DNA of 64,000 bases from Prevotella sp. (GTDB lineage: Bacteria > Bacteroidota > Bacteroidia > Bacteroidales > Bacteroidaceae), in NCBI GenBank assembly GCA_017618275.1, contig JAFZUS010000003.1, positions 1-64,000 of the forward strand, given 5' to 3'. The translations under genes were made by a program, and so were the position numbers. The notes beneath the pieces are model-generated. The model was not told the DNA's origin. It ran no database searches and saw nothing but the letters and a program-made list of their open reading frames with translations. Each line of letters starts with the position of its first letter. The first letter of the stretch is position 1. This document shows, one piece after another, positions 6,253 to 16,000 of this stretch.

Positions 6253-9069
6253 TTACCTTTTAAACTGCCACCAGTCCAGATGTACGTCACCACTGGCATT
6301 GCTGAAACAGAGATAGAGGTCGTGGACACCTGTGGCATCCTTCACTTTCGTGCTAAACGACTTGTACTTCTCCACGCTGCCCGTCTTACCGATGGTGACA
6401 GTACCGATGGCGGGACCATGAATACCGTCGAGACGCAGGGTGATGGTGCAACTGCCTGTAGCGGCTGCGGTGATGGCAAACTGCTTGGCACTCTTCTCAC
6501 CGAAGTCGACACCACGCAAACGGATATACTCACCGTCGTTGATATCGTAGATATACATATTCTTCTTGCCTGTCGATGCGGGCATATCCGCAATGACACC
6601 CGTATTGGCGATACCCATCTTGGCACTCTTCAACCCGAAGCCCCAAGCCATCGTCTCGGCCTCCACTCTGCTGTAAGGATTGAGCCACTGCAACTGCTTC
6701 ATCGGTTCTATATCCAACCAGTAGGGCGTCTCCTGGATAGTGCCATCGGCATTATAGGTGATCTCCGCACCATTCACGCTACGACGCTCATGGTGTACGT
6801 AGGTCTCCAAATGCATCAGGTCGTAGTCCTGTCCGAAGAGATACGAATGACCCTTGAAATCACAGATACCAGGGTGATTGCCCCTGTCGCGCTGGGTGGG
6901 TGCCATCAGGTAGTTCTGTTCTTTCCAGGGTCCCAGAGGCGAACTGCTCATCGCATAACCCAAGCCCTCAGGACAACAGGTCGATGCAAAACCCATATAG
7001 TAGTGACCATTGCGCTTGTAGAACCACGGACCCTCCTGATAGTGCTTCACCGCCCAGGTGGATTTCTCGCTGAACGGCACACGGAGGTTGATCTTCGCAC
7101 CCTCCTCCTTCACAGGACGCATCATACCGTCCTTGGGATTAAGCACATAGATGTCACCCTTTGTCGAAATCATGTCTTCGTTCAACTTGACACAATAGGT
7201 ATGGGGATTGCCCCAGAACATCCAAGCCTGTCCGTCGTCGTCGATCCAGACGGAGGGGTCGATGTCGTCCCAGTGCTCCTGCTGCCATACCAATGGTTTG
7301 CCCAGAGGATCCTTGAAGGGTCCGTAGGGCGAGTCTGCCACCAACACTCCGATACCGTGTCCATGCAATGGGGCATAGAGATAGTACTTGCCGTTGCGCT
7401 CCACCGTCTGGATGGCCCATGCACCGTTCTCACGACTGCGCCAGGAGAATTCCTTCAATGAGGCCACAGCGCCGTGCTCCGTCCAGTTCACCATATCGGT
7501 GGTGCTCCACAACAGCCAGTCATACATAAAGAATCCGGCTGAGTTCTTCTCATTCTCATCGGGAATGTCCTCCGGTGAGGCATCGTGCGACGTGAAGAGG
7601 AACAGCGTGTCACCCACCACCAACGGTGAGGGGTCTGCCGTATATTTCGTCTGGAAGAGAGGCATGTTCACCTGCTCCAGGCCACGGATCTCCCACCAGT
7701 CGAAGTTGAAGAGTTTCGGTCCCTTACGACCTGTGAACACGAGGTAGAGATCACGGGTATGCAGGAGTTCGGGATAACCATCGAGTGGCTCCAGGTCGAC
7801 AGTCAGCGTCTGCCACTTCTCCCAACCGCCCGTACCAGGCACATTGAGTGTACCAAGAAGTTTTCCCTTGATACTGTCAAGACGTATCTCAATGTTTCCG
7901 CCACGCAGGCCACTGGCTACACGGGCCGTAAAGGTACGGGGCATCTTGTAGCAGAAATGTACGTTCTGCAGTTTGATATAGTCGCCGTTGTGGATATCCG
8001 TCACATAGACACCCACCTCGTCGTTCTGTTCCGTCTTGATACCCTTAGAGAAGGCCATCGTCTCAGCCTCCACCTTGCGGTAGGGGTCAAACTTTGCCAC
8101 AGGTTTCACACCTTCGTCCGTCGGCATGATGGTGGGGAAGGATCCGTCGGCATTATACTTGAATTCCTCCACAGCCACACTACGTCCGAAACCACCGCCA
8201 TTGGGCAGTTTTCCCGTGTGGTAGAAGAAATAACTGTGACCCTTGTAGTCAGCCACGCCACAGTGGTTCGTAAACGACTTCGTGTCGCAGAGTGGCATGA
8301 TCTCACCAGCATACTTCCAAGGACCTAATGGCGAGGGTGCCGTACTATAGGAGATGTGCTCTGGTACACCACCAGCGGCATAAAGCAACTGATAGGTGCC
8401 ATTACGCTTAGTGAGCCACGGACCCTCCACATACGAGTCCTTATATTCCTTGCCCTGCACACGCTTGTCCCTCAGAGGTGAACCGAAACCCTCCTCCGTC
8501 ATGTCGAGCATACCCAGTTCGCCTGAGTAAGAGATCATGTCGCGGTTCAGTTTCAGGTAATAGACTCTTGGATTACCCCACATCAGCCAAGCCTGTCCGT
8601 CGTCATCGATCATCACCGTCGGGTCGATATGATCCCACGAGCCATTCTCGAAGAGCGGTTTACCGAGGGCATCCTTAAACGGACCAACAGGCGAATCACC
8701 TACCGCCACACCGATAGCCATACCACCAGACAGTTTGGAATGGGCACAGATATACCAATAGAACTTGCCGTCGCGCTCGATGGTCTGCGAGGCCCAGGCA
8801 CGGTCATCAGCCCACGAAAAACTCTCAAGGGCAAGCGGAGAACCGTGGTCCTGCCAGTTTACCATGTCCTGAGTGGAATAGACGCGCCACTCCTGCATCC
8901 AGAAGAAGTCGGCCCCATCCTCATCATGACCTGTATAGACATACATCGTCCCATCGTGTACCAACGGGGCGGGATCACTCGTACACCATGTTTGCACAAA
9001 AGGGTTCTGCGCACTGGCAGACAATGCCGCCGTAAAGGCTGCTAAAAGAATCGTTTGTTTGAGTTTCAT
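6253..9069 (-). CDS. Tandem GH43-CBM6-GH43-CBM6 arabinofuranosidase/xylosidase
   Basis: The 938-residue secreted protein (signal peptide ending near Ala20) holds two complete GH43 five-bladed propellers, each followed by a CBM6-like beta-sandwich starting with a VEAETMA motif. Domain 1 shows the base Asp32 (TSDPAP), HIDPTV and the general acid in YVEGPW; domain 2 shows TADPSPL, DIDPSVW and YQEGPW. Both therefore keep all three catalytic acids. Such enzymes usually remove arabinose or xylose from xylan side chains and ends. It is the first gene of a three-gene operon with GH8 and an aldo/keto reductase, with a TAnnTTTG promoter at 9093-9100. No sorting-type tail is present. Confidence 0.9.
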   Translation of the reverse strand: MKLKQTILLAAFTAALSASAQNPFVQTWCTSDPAPLVHDGTMYVYTGHDEDGADFFWMQEWRVYSTQDMVNWQDHGSPLALESFSWADDRAWASQTIERDGKFYWYICAHSKLSGGMAIGVAVGDSPVGPFKDALGKPLFENGSWDHIDPTVMIDDDGQAWLMWGNPRVYYLKLNRDMISYSGELGMLDMTEEGFGSPLRDKRVQGKEYKDSYVEGPWLTKRNGTYQLLYAAGGVPEHISYSTAPSPLGPWKYAGEIMPLCDTKSFTNHCGVADYKGHSYFFYHTGKLPNGGGFGRSVAVEEFKYNADGSFPTIMPTDEGVKPVAKFDPYRKVEAETMAFSKGIKTEQNDEVGVYVTDIHNGDYIKLQNVHFCYKMPRTFTARVASGLRGGNIEIRLDSIKGKLLGTLNVPGTGGWEKWQTLTVDLEPLDGYPELLHTRDLYLVFTGRKGPKLFNFDWWEIRGLEQVNMPLFQTKYTADPSPLVVGDTLFLFTSHDASPEDIPDENEKNSAGFFMYDWLLWSTTDMVNWTEHGAVASLKEFSWRSRENGAWAIQTVERNGKYYLYAPLHGHGIGVLVADSPYGPFKDPLGKPLVWQQEHWDDIDPSVWIDDDGQAWMFWGNPHTYCVKLNEDMISTKGDIYVLNPKDGMMRPVKEEGAKINLRVPFSEKSTWAVKHYQEGPWFYKRNGHYYMGFASTCCPEGLGYAMSSSPLGPWKEQNYLMAPTQRDRGNHPGICDFKGHSYLFGQDYDLMHLETYVHHERRSVNGAEITYNADGTIQETPYWLDIEPMKQLQWLNPYSRVEAETMAWGFGLKSAKMGIANTGVIADMPASTGKKNMYIYDINDGEYIRLRGVDFGEKSAKQFAITAAATGSCTITLRLDGIHGPAIGTVTIGKTGSVEKYKSFSTKVKDATGVHDLYLCFSNASGDVHLDWWQFKR

Positions 9070-9092
9070 TGTCGTTTTGTTGATACTGTCTG

Positions 9093-9100
9093 CAAAGGTA
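9093..9100 (-). promoter_or_regulatory. Promoter for the GH43-GH8-AKR operon
   Basis: TACCTTTG on the minus strand (CAAAGGTA on plus) lies 24 bases before the GH43 start. The nearest TTG box is 16 nt upstream rather than the usual 20, so activation by a regulator may be needed. Confidence 0.6.
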
Positions 9101-9188
9101 CAAAAAAAAGAGAGGGCAACGAAGAAAAACCTACGATTTAACTTTTCTTAGTTGACCTCTCTCCTTTCGTATACGCCAAGGAAGAATC

Positions 9189-9659
9189 TTATTTCCGCCA
9201 GAAACGGGAAGTGATGTCCTCAAACTCGCCTGTGTCTGTCTGGCGATAGAGGCGCTGGTTGGTGGTGGGCTGCTTCAAGGGACCGAGATGCTTGAGATAG
9301 GGACCTACCTTGATGTAGTCGAAGTCGGTCTTGTTGACTGCCGACGTGATACGTACACGTCCGCTGTACCACGCCACCTTGTATTGCGGATGTTCCTCAT
9401 GGATATACTGCGCCAGCATGTCGACCCCTCTAGGGTCGCCGTCGCCACCCATGAAAGCAATACAGGTGATGTTGCGCCCATACTCGCTGATAAAGGCATC
9501 GATGGCATCAGTGTTCAACGGCAGACCGATGTCCTCCCAGAGATAATGACTGTGACAGCCCGGACAGTGACACGGGCAATTCGAGATGTTGATTGCCAGT
9601 GTCACTTCGTCGGGTATCTCCTGAAACACGATGCCTGTGTTAACGTATTTCAGCATCAT
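9189..9659 (-). CDS. nrdG: Anaerobic ribonucleotide reductase activating protein
   Basis: This 156-residue radical-SAM protein generates the glycyl radical on NrdD. The CX3CX2C cluster motif is in NCPCHCPGCHSHYLW. The start is set at Met 9659 because the stop of nrdD lies at 9662-9664 and the family begins with a short lead such as MLKYVNTGIVFQ; the longer frame starting at 9791 overlaps nrdD and is rejected. It is the second gene of the nrdDG operon, with a 2-base gap. Confidence 0.92.
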   Translation of the reverse strand: MMLKYVNTGIVFQEIPDEVTLAINISNCPCHCPGCHSHYLWEDIGLPLNTDAIDAFISEYGRNITCIAFMGGDGDPRGVDMLAQYIHEEHPQYKVAWYSGRVRITSAVNKTDFDYIKVGPYLKHLGPLKQPTTNQRLYRQTDTGEFEDITSRFWRK

Positions 9660-9661
9660 AA

Positions 9662-11758
9662 TCAGTTGGCATGGGCATAGTATCTGCGTGATGCCTCTTC
9701 CTGACGAGCCTGCGAGAAGTTGGAGACACGCTTCAGATAACCGATGATACGGGTCATGTAATCGACATTCTTCGAGTGGCAATTCGGACACTCGTGCAAG
9801 TAGCGCTTATCGATATGACCACACTCGTTGCATACGGTATTGGGAATGTTGAACGTGAAGTAGTTACAACCCTCCTTGGCTGCCACCTTCAACAACTGGG
9901 CATATTGCTCCTTCGACAGATGCTCCTCCAGGTTCATGTGCAGGGCAGAACCACCTGTGAGGTGCTCGATATAGGGTGCACCATGCAACTTGAACTTGTC
10001 GATGATGGTGAGCGAGTCGTCCTCGACTACATAGAAATAACTATTATAGCAATCACGAGGTACAAAGTAACCGTCCTCGCGGTCCCACTTGGCATGCTTC
10101 ACACCGACGTTCTCAGCAGGGATCATCTCGCAGTTGAACATCACGTCCTTGGTGCGGTACTGTCTATTGTACTTCTCGATGAGTCCGAGGATGCCCTGTA
10201 CGAAGTGCAGGTAGTCGTCGTTCGGCGTAATCTTCAGGCCCATGAACTCCGCAGCCTCCACGAGTCCGTTGATACCGATGGTGAGGTACTGGCGTCCGAT
10301 ATTGATATAGCCTGCGTCGAAGAGGGGCAGCATGCCGCGTGACTGGAGTTCCTTCAGGTTCTCGTTGTAAGCCAACTGTACCTTGTGGCAGAGGTCGATG
10401 ATACCTCCGAGATACTCCAAGTAATCGATCTTGTGGTTGACGGCATACTGGATGCAGCGGTTCAGATTGATGGTGAGCACGCTCTTCGAACCTGTCGAGA
10501 CACCTCCGGCACCGAGGGTATAAGAGAAACCGTTGTCAGTTATCTCGTTGCGCAGACGACAGCATGAACTCAGCGAGTCGGCATTGTCGCTCATATAGGT
10601 GAAGAAACTATGTCCCTCGCTATACATCTCAGCCGTGAAGTCGCCCCACTCCTTATCCTTGCACTCACCGTTCTCGTCGACGAGCAGCGCCATGGTTTCC
10701 ACAGGGAAGGTAAGCATGGTCTTGGTGCGCTCCTTGTTGAACCACTTCATGAAGCGCTTCTGCAACCAAGAGAGACCCTCCCAGTCAGGCTTCGAGCCAT
10801 CGGGGAAGTAGAACTCGCCAAAAATGCTCTCGAAATAGTACTTGTCGTAATAAGCCACATTCCAGAACACAGCCTGATAGTTACGGGCACCTGTGGGCTG
10901 GTTGAGGGTATAGACAATCTGCTCGAAGTAGTCGGTGATGACCTTGTCGATGGTACGCTTCTTCAACGAGAGGTCGGCCTGTTCGTTGGCACGTTTCCAA
11001 TAGTCGAGTCCGTATTCCTTGCCGATGAAATAGTTCATATACATCAGGAACTCGGGCGTAGCGCAGGCACCACTCAGCATCGAGGACACCATGAACACCA
11101 TGTTGACAAAACCGCCAGCAAACGACTTCAGGTTCGTCGGTGCCGTCGAGTTACCACCGATTTCCGTCGTACCGTTAATCAACCAGGGGTACATCGTGAT
11201 CGAGGCACAGTAGTTGGCCAACGAGGTCTCGTCGTTCTTATAAATAAAATGGTGGGTCAGTTTGTCGATGTACTCATCGGCCAACGGTTTGCCGTACATC
11301 TTTTTGATGCGGTCAGTCAAAAGACGACGATTCAGGCGGATAAAGTTCGACTTAGGCAACTCACCGATCAACGTGGCGATATTCTTGTGCTCCACGTTGG
11401 CGTTGGCATCGTATTTCGAACCTGTGGCGGCATTTACTGATTCTGTGTATTCCGAAAGGAACATCATCTTCTCCAACGTGTCACGATCCTCGGAATGCAA
11501 CTGACGATAAAGGATAAACGACTTGGCTACATTGTAATATCCCTCACGCATGAGCGCCTCCTCCACCTGGTTCTGGATTTCTTCCACGGTGATGTCGTCG
11601 TGCATGTCAAGGTGATTCAGAATCTTGGAAACAATGCCCAAGTCTGCCGGTTCGTTTACGCTTTCGAATGCCTTCACAATCGCATTCATGATCTTGTCGA
11701 GTGAGAACTGGTCCTTCGTTCCGTCTCGTTTCGTGATGGTAAAGTTCTTAATTTCCAT
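9662..11758 (-). CDS. nrdD: Anaerobic ribonucleoside-triphosphate reductase
   Basis: The 698-residue protein has an N-terminal ATP-cone domain (ITKRDGTKDQFSLDKI), the large glycyl-radical barrel, a C-terminal zinc site made of CNECG and CPNC, and the radical motif RIIGYL with Gly673. It makes deoxyribonucleotides under anaerobic conditions and needs NrdG, encoded next. The leader between its promoter (11874-11881) and the ATG contains two copies of an imperfect palindrome that may control it. Confidence 0.95.
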   Translation of the reverse strand: MEIKNFTITKRDGTKDQFSLDKIMNAIVKAFESVNEPADLGIVSKILNHLDMHDDITVEEIQNQVEEALMREGYYNVAKSFILYRQLHSEDRDTLEKMMFLSEYTESVNAATGSKYDANANVEHKNIATLIGELPKSNFIRLNRRLLTDRIKKMYGKPLADEYIDKLTHHFIYKNDETSLANYCASITMYPWLINGTTEIGGNSTAPTNLKSFAGGFVNMVFMVSSMLSGACATPEFLMYMNYFIGKEYGLDYWKRANEQADLSLKKRTIDKVITDYFEQIVYTLNQPTGARNYQAVFWNVAYYDKYYFESIFGEFYFPDGSKPDWEGLSWLQKRFMKWFNKERTKTMLTFPVETMALLVDENGECKDKEWGDFTAEMYSEGHSFFTYMSDNADSLSSCCRLRNEITDNGFSYTLGAGGVSTGSKSVLTINLNRCIQYAVNHKIDYLEYLGGIIDLCHKVQLAYNENLKELQSRGMLPLFDAGYINIGRQYLTIGINGLVEAAEFMGLKITPNDDYLHFVQGILGLIEKYNRQYRTKDVMFNCEMIPAENVGVKHAKWDREDGYFVPRDCYNSYFYVVEDDSLTIIDKFKLHGAPYIEHLTGGSALHMNLEEHLSKEQYAQLLKVAAKEGCNYFTFNIPNTVCNECGHIDKRYLHECPNCHSKNVDYMTRIIGYLKRVSNFSQARQEEASRRYYAHAN

Positions 11759-11794
11759 ATCGTTGTTTCTTTAATGTTTAGGCTCATCCCGCAC

Positions 11795-11863
11795 AAAAAG
11801 TTTTCCGTTTTGGGAAACTTTTTTGTTTTGAACTTTCAAAAAGTTGTCCGTTTTGGAAAACTC
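11795..11863. promoter_or_regulatory. Two copies of a 27-bp imperfect palindrome in the nrdD leader
   Basis: Copy 1 (about 11795-11821) reads AAAAAGTTTTCC then a GTTTT spacer then GGGAAACTTTT; copy 2 (about 11838-11863) reads AAAAAGTTGTCC, GTTTT, GGAAAACTC. Their starts are 43 bp apart and both lie downstream of the predicted nrdD transcription start. They could be operator sites or paired RNA hairpins. They do not look like the classical NrdR box as I know it. Confidence 0.55.
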
Positions 11864-11873
11864 TATTCGGCTG

Positions 11874-11881
11874 CAAAGATA
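11874..11881 (-). promoter_or_regulatory. nrdDG promoter
   Basis: TATCTTTG on the minus strand, 115 bases before the nrdD start, matches the Bacteroidota -7 consensus and leaves a leader of roughly 110 nt. Confidence 0.6.
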
Positions 11882-11965
11882 CAAAAATATCCCAAAACCT
11901 GCATCATTTTAAATCTTAAAATTTTTAAAATAATGAATTTAATTGGTGGTGTAGAAGAAAAATAT

Positions 11966-11973
11966 TATCTTTG
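11966..11973 (+). promoter_or_regulatory. Promoter of the RND efflux operon
   Basis: TATCTTTG with a TTG box at 11943-11945, spaced 20 nt, is a full match to the Bacteroidota promoter. It lies 22 bases before the ATG at 11996 and is divergent from the nrdD promoter. Confidence 0.7.
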
Positions 11974-11995
11974 CACACAAAATTAATAATGTACG

Positions 11996-13018
11996 ATGAA
12001 GAAAGTAATTATTCTGGCTTTCGCCTGCTGTCTGATGACTGTGGGATGTGTTGAAAAGAAAGAAAACGGGGCCAAGGCTCCGACGAGAGTGAAGACGCTG
12101 GTGGTCTCTCCTGCCTTTGTAGACAATGCCCAGACATACGTGGGTATCGTGGAGGAAAACGAGGGGACGGCAGTCAGTTTTACCAGCATGGGTGTGGTAA
12201 AGCGTATGTTGGTGACTGAGGGCCAGGCCGTCAGTCGCGGACAACTGATTGCGGAGATGGACGACACACAGGCCCGCAACCTGCTAACGGGTGCCGAGGC
12301 TCAGATGAATCAAGCCAACGACGCCCTCAAACGGTATAGCATGCTCCACGACAATGGTTCACTGCCAGAGGTGCAGTGGGTGGAGATACAGAGCAAGGTG
12401 GCACAAGCACAGTCACAATTGGAGGTTGCCAAAAAGAACTTAGCCGATTGCCGACTGACAGCCCCCGTTAACGGCATCATAGGTCACCAGCAGGTGAAGT
12501 CGGGTGAGACCGCCCTACCCTCTCAGGCTGTCGTCACCATTCTCGACATCAGTAGCGTGAAAGTGAAGGTGTCCGTGCCAGAAGCGGAAGTGGAAGCCAT
12601 CAGTGCCACAACACCTACTACCATCAGTGTAGAGGCGGTAGGCAAGCAGGTGAATGGCGGAAGGATAGAGAAGGGTGTCGTAGCCGACGCCCTGACACAT
12701 ACCTATGATATACGCATACGCGTACCTAATGGCGACAGGAAACTGCTGCCAGGTATGGTGGCCAGCGTACGCTTCATAGCAAAGGGGTCGCAAGGCATCA
12801 GCGAGAAGTCGCTGCCTGTGACAGCGGTACAAAGAAGTGCCGACGGAAGCCTGTTTGTATGGACTATCGACAAAGACAATACCGCCCACCGTACAAAGGT
12901 GACTATCGGCGGCACGAAGGGAAATCATGTGACTGTAACTGAAGGACTCGACATGGGACAGCGTGTTGTCACCGAGGGATATCAGAAACTGAGTGAAGGA
13001 ACGAAAGTGGTATTTTAA
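11996..13018 (+). CDS. RND efflux periplasmic adaptor lipoprotein
   Basis: The 340-residue membrane-fusion protein has a lipobox (LMTVGC, Cys18), a split lipoyl/barrel-sandwich domain (around VKRMLVTEGQAVSRGQ and DCRLTAPVNGIIGHQ), a coiled-coil hairpin between them, and a beta-barrel and membrane-proximal domain. It links the inner-membrane RND pump to the outer-membrane channel encoded downstream; the three genes form an operon with gaps of 14 and 13 bases. The substrate is unknown. Confidence 0.9.
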   Translation: MKKVIILAFACCLMTVGCVEKKENGAKAPTRVKTLVVSPAFVDNAQTYVGIVEENEGTAVSFTSMGVVKRMLVTEGQAVSRGQLIAEMDDTQARNLLTGAEAQMNQANDALKRYSMLHDNGSLPEVQWVEIQSKVAQAQSQLEVAKKNLADCRLTAPVNGIIGHQQVKSGETALPSQAVVTILDISSVKVKVSVPEAEVEAISATTPTTISVEAVGKQVNGGRIEKGVVADALTHTYDIRIRVPNGDRKLLPGMVASVRFIAKGSQGISEKSLPVTAVQRSADGSLFVWTIDKDNTAHRTKVTIGGTKGNHVTVTEGLDMGQRVVTEGYQKLSEGTKVVF

Positions 13019-13032
13019 GTCGTAAAACGTCA

Positions 13033-16000
13033 ATGGAAAAAATGTCTTGGCTGAAGTGGCCATTGGATCACTACCCGATATCGCTGCTCATCGTAATTAT
13101 CCTGTTTATTTTGGGTATTTACGGCATGTATGTCATGCCGAAGGATGAATTTCCTGCATTTACCATCCGTCAAGGTGTGGTGATTGCCGTCTGTCCGGGT
13201 ATGACGAGCGAGGAGGTGGAGGAACAGGTGGCACGGCCTCTGGAACGCTATCTGTTCACCTACAGAGAGGTACATCGCACGAAGACCGCCACGACTGCCC
13301 AAAACGGCATGTGTTTCGTGATGGTACGCCTGAACGACGATGTGAACAACAAGGACGAGGTATGGAGCAAAATCAAGCATGGTCTGAACCTGTTTAAGTC
13401 GTCGCTGCCCAGCGGCGTACTCGCTCTTGTTGCAAACGACGACTTCGGCAACACCTCCGCCCTGCTCATCGCCATCGAGAGTCCTCAGCGCAGTTATCGC
13501 GAGTTGCAGGACTATACCGACCGTCTCTCCGACCGTCTACGCCGCATCCCCTCGGTGGCTAATGTCCGCATCTACGGAGAACAAAAGGAACAGATCTCGC
13601 TCTATGTAGACCGTCAACGGCTGCAGGCCTATGGTATCGGCCAACAGATGCTCTTCAGTCACCTACAGGCCCAGGGTATCACCACCCTCAGCGGCAGTCT
13701 GAGTGATGACGACCAACAGATACCCATTCATGTGGAGGCCACTGAACGCAGTGAGGAGGAGATTGCCAATCAGATCATCTTCACAGATCCCCTCAGCGGC
13801 AAGGTGGCACGGGTGAGGGATGTGGCCCGCGTGGTGAGAGAATATGACAGTATAGAGAGTTACATCGAACAGGACGGACATCCCTGCGTGCTGCTTTCAT
13901 TGGAGATGACACCAGGCAACAATATCGTGGCCTACGGTAGAGAGGTGGACAAGATACTGGACGACTTCCGCAAGAACGACCTGCCCGACGACGTGACCAT
14001 CACCCGCATTGCCGACCAACCTAAGGTGGTGGGCACCAGCATCAGCGACTTCCTGCGCGACCTGCTCATCTCGATGCTTATCATCATCCTCGTCATGATG
14101 GTGCTGTTCCCCCTGCGCTCAGCCATCGTCGCCGCCATCACCATCCCACTGAGTACTTTTATCTCCGTCTCAATCATGTACCTGCTAGGCATCGAACTGA
14201 ACATCGTAACCTTAGCCGCACTCATCGTGGTGTTGGGAATGGTGGTGGATAATGCCATCGTGGTCATCGATGGCTATCTGGAGTATCTCGGCAAGGGCTA
14301 CGAGCCGAAGAAGGCCGCCGTCGACTCCGCCAAACAGTATTTCATGCCGATGATGCTGGCCACGCTATGCATCTGCGTCATCTTCTATCCCTTGTTGGTG
14401 ACGATGAAGGGCGCCTTCCACGATGCGCTGGAGGACTTTCCCATCACCATCACCATCAACCTGGTGGTGTCACTCTTCCTCGCCGTGACGGTGATACCGT
14501 TTCTGGAGATGCTGATCATTAAGCCGGAAAAGGTAAGTACGGGCAGCAATGCCATTACCCACTGGGTGCAGAGTACCTATAACAAGGTGCTCGACATCAC
14601 CTTCCGTCATCCTTGGGCAACGATTGCTGGCGGCATTGGGCTGGTGCTTCTGTCGACCATCATTGTACTGTCGCTGAAGATACGTGTCTTCCCTTACGCC
14701 GACCGCGATCAGTTTGCGGTGGAGATCTTCCTGCCTGAGGGCAAGGGAATCGCCGAGACCCGTGCGATTGCCGACTCCCTGCGACAGGTACTCCAGAGGG
14801 ATGAGGATGTGAAGTGCATCACGAGTTTTGTGGGCTGTTCTTCGCCCCGTTTCATGGTATGCTACGCCCCGCAGATGGCAGGTCGTAACTATGCACAGTT
14901 TATCGTGAACACCACCTCGCAGGATGCCACCCTGAAACTCCTGGCAAAGTATCAGCCCCAATGGAGCGAGACCTTCCCTGATGCCTACGTCCGTTTCAAG
15001 CGTCTGGATTATTTGGAAGTGCCAGAACTGGAATACCGTTTCTATGGCGAAGACCTCGACTCACTGCATGTGGTGGCAGAACGGCTGATGGAGCGCATAC
15101 GTCAGATGCCGGAGGTGGAATGGGTGCATACCGACTATCTGCAACCATTCCCCATCATCAACGTCGAACTCGACCCTGTGGCTTCGGCACAACTGGGTAT
15201 TACCCGTACCACAGCCGCCCTTGCGCTGAGTGCTACCACCAACAACCTGCGTGTAGGACAAATCTGGGAGGGTAACTATGAACTGCCTATCGTGGTAAAA
15301 GACGATGCCGACATGACTTTCTCCGACATCGAGAACCTCGGTATTGCAACGCCTATGGCGATGCTCTCTGCAGGGGCTGGCGGCACGAATAGCACCGTCC
15401 CGCTTCGCCAGATCGCTAAGGTGGAACCCAAGTGGAGTGAGAGCCGCATCATGCACCGTGGCGGAGAACGATGCATCACGGTGACGGCCCAATTTGCCTA
15501 CGGGGTCTATGCCGCCCCCGTAGAGAGCCGCATTGCCGATATTATGCAAAACGAGATAGACATCCCTCAGGGTATCCGTGCCGAGGTGGGCGGTGAGATA
15601 GAATACGATGCCGAGGCCCTACCGCAGATCTTCGGTGGCATCGCCATCTCAATGGTGATTATCTTCTTCTTCCTGCTCTTCAACTTCAAGAAATACGGCA
15701 TCACCATCGTCTGTATCGCTGCCCTCGGACTGATGCTACCCGGTGCCCTCATCGGTCTCGGACTGATGAACCGCACCCTCGGTCTCACGTCCATCATGGG
15801 CGTTATCACCCTCATGGGAATGATCATGCGTAACGAAATATTAATCTTTGAACATGCCATTGATCTGATCAAGAAGTATGTGGCAGAGCATGGCGACTGG
15901 ACGGTAGACCGCCAGGCCTACAACGAGGCAGTAAAACAAGCAGCCTACGATGCAGGCAAGCGCCGTATGGTGCCTATCTTCCTGACGACTGCTACTACTG

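Noticed and set aside
6181..7461. 426-codon open frame on the plus strand over the GH8 and GH43 genes
   Set aside because: It lies antisense to two genes with full catalytic motifs and its translation matches no family; it follows from the codon pattern of the real genes.
9660..9791. Longer NrdG start at 9791
   Set aside because: It overlaps the end of nrdD by over 120 bases and the added residues do not fit the family.
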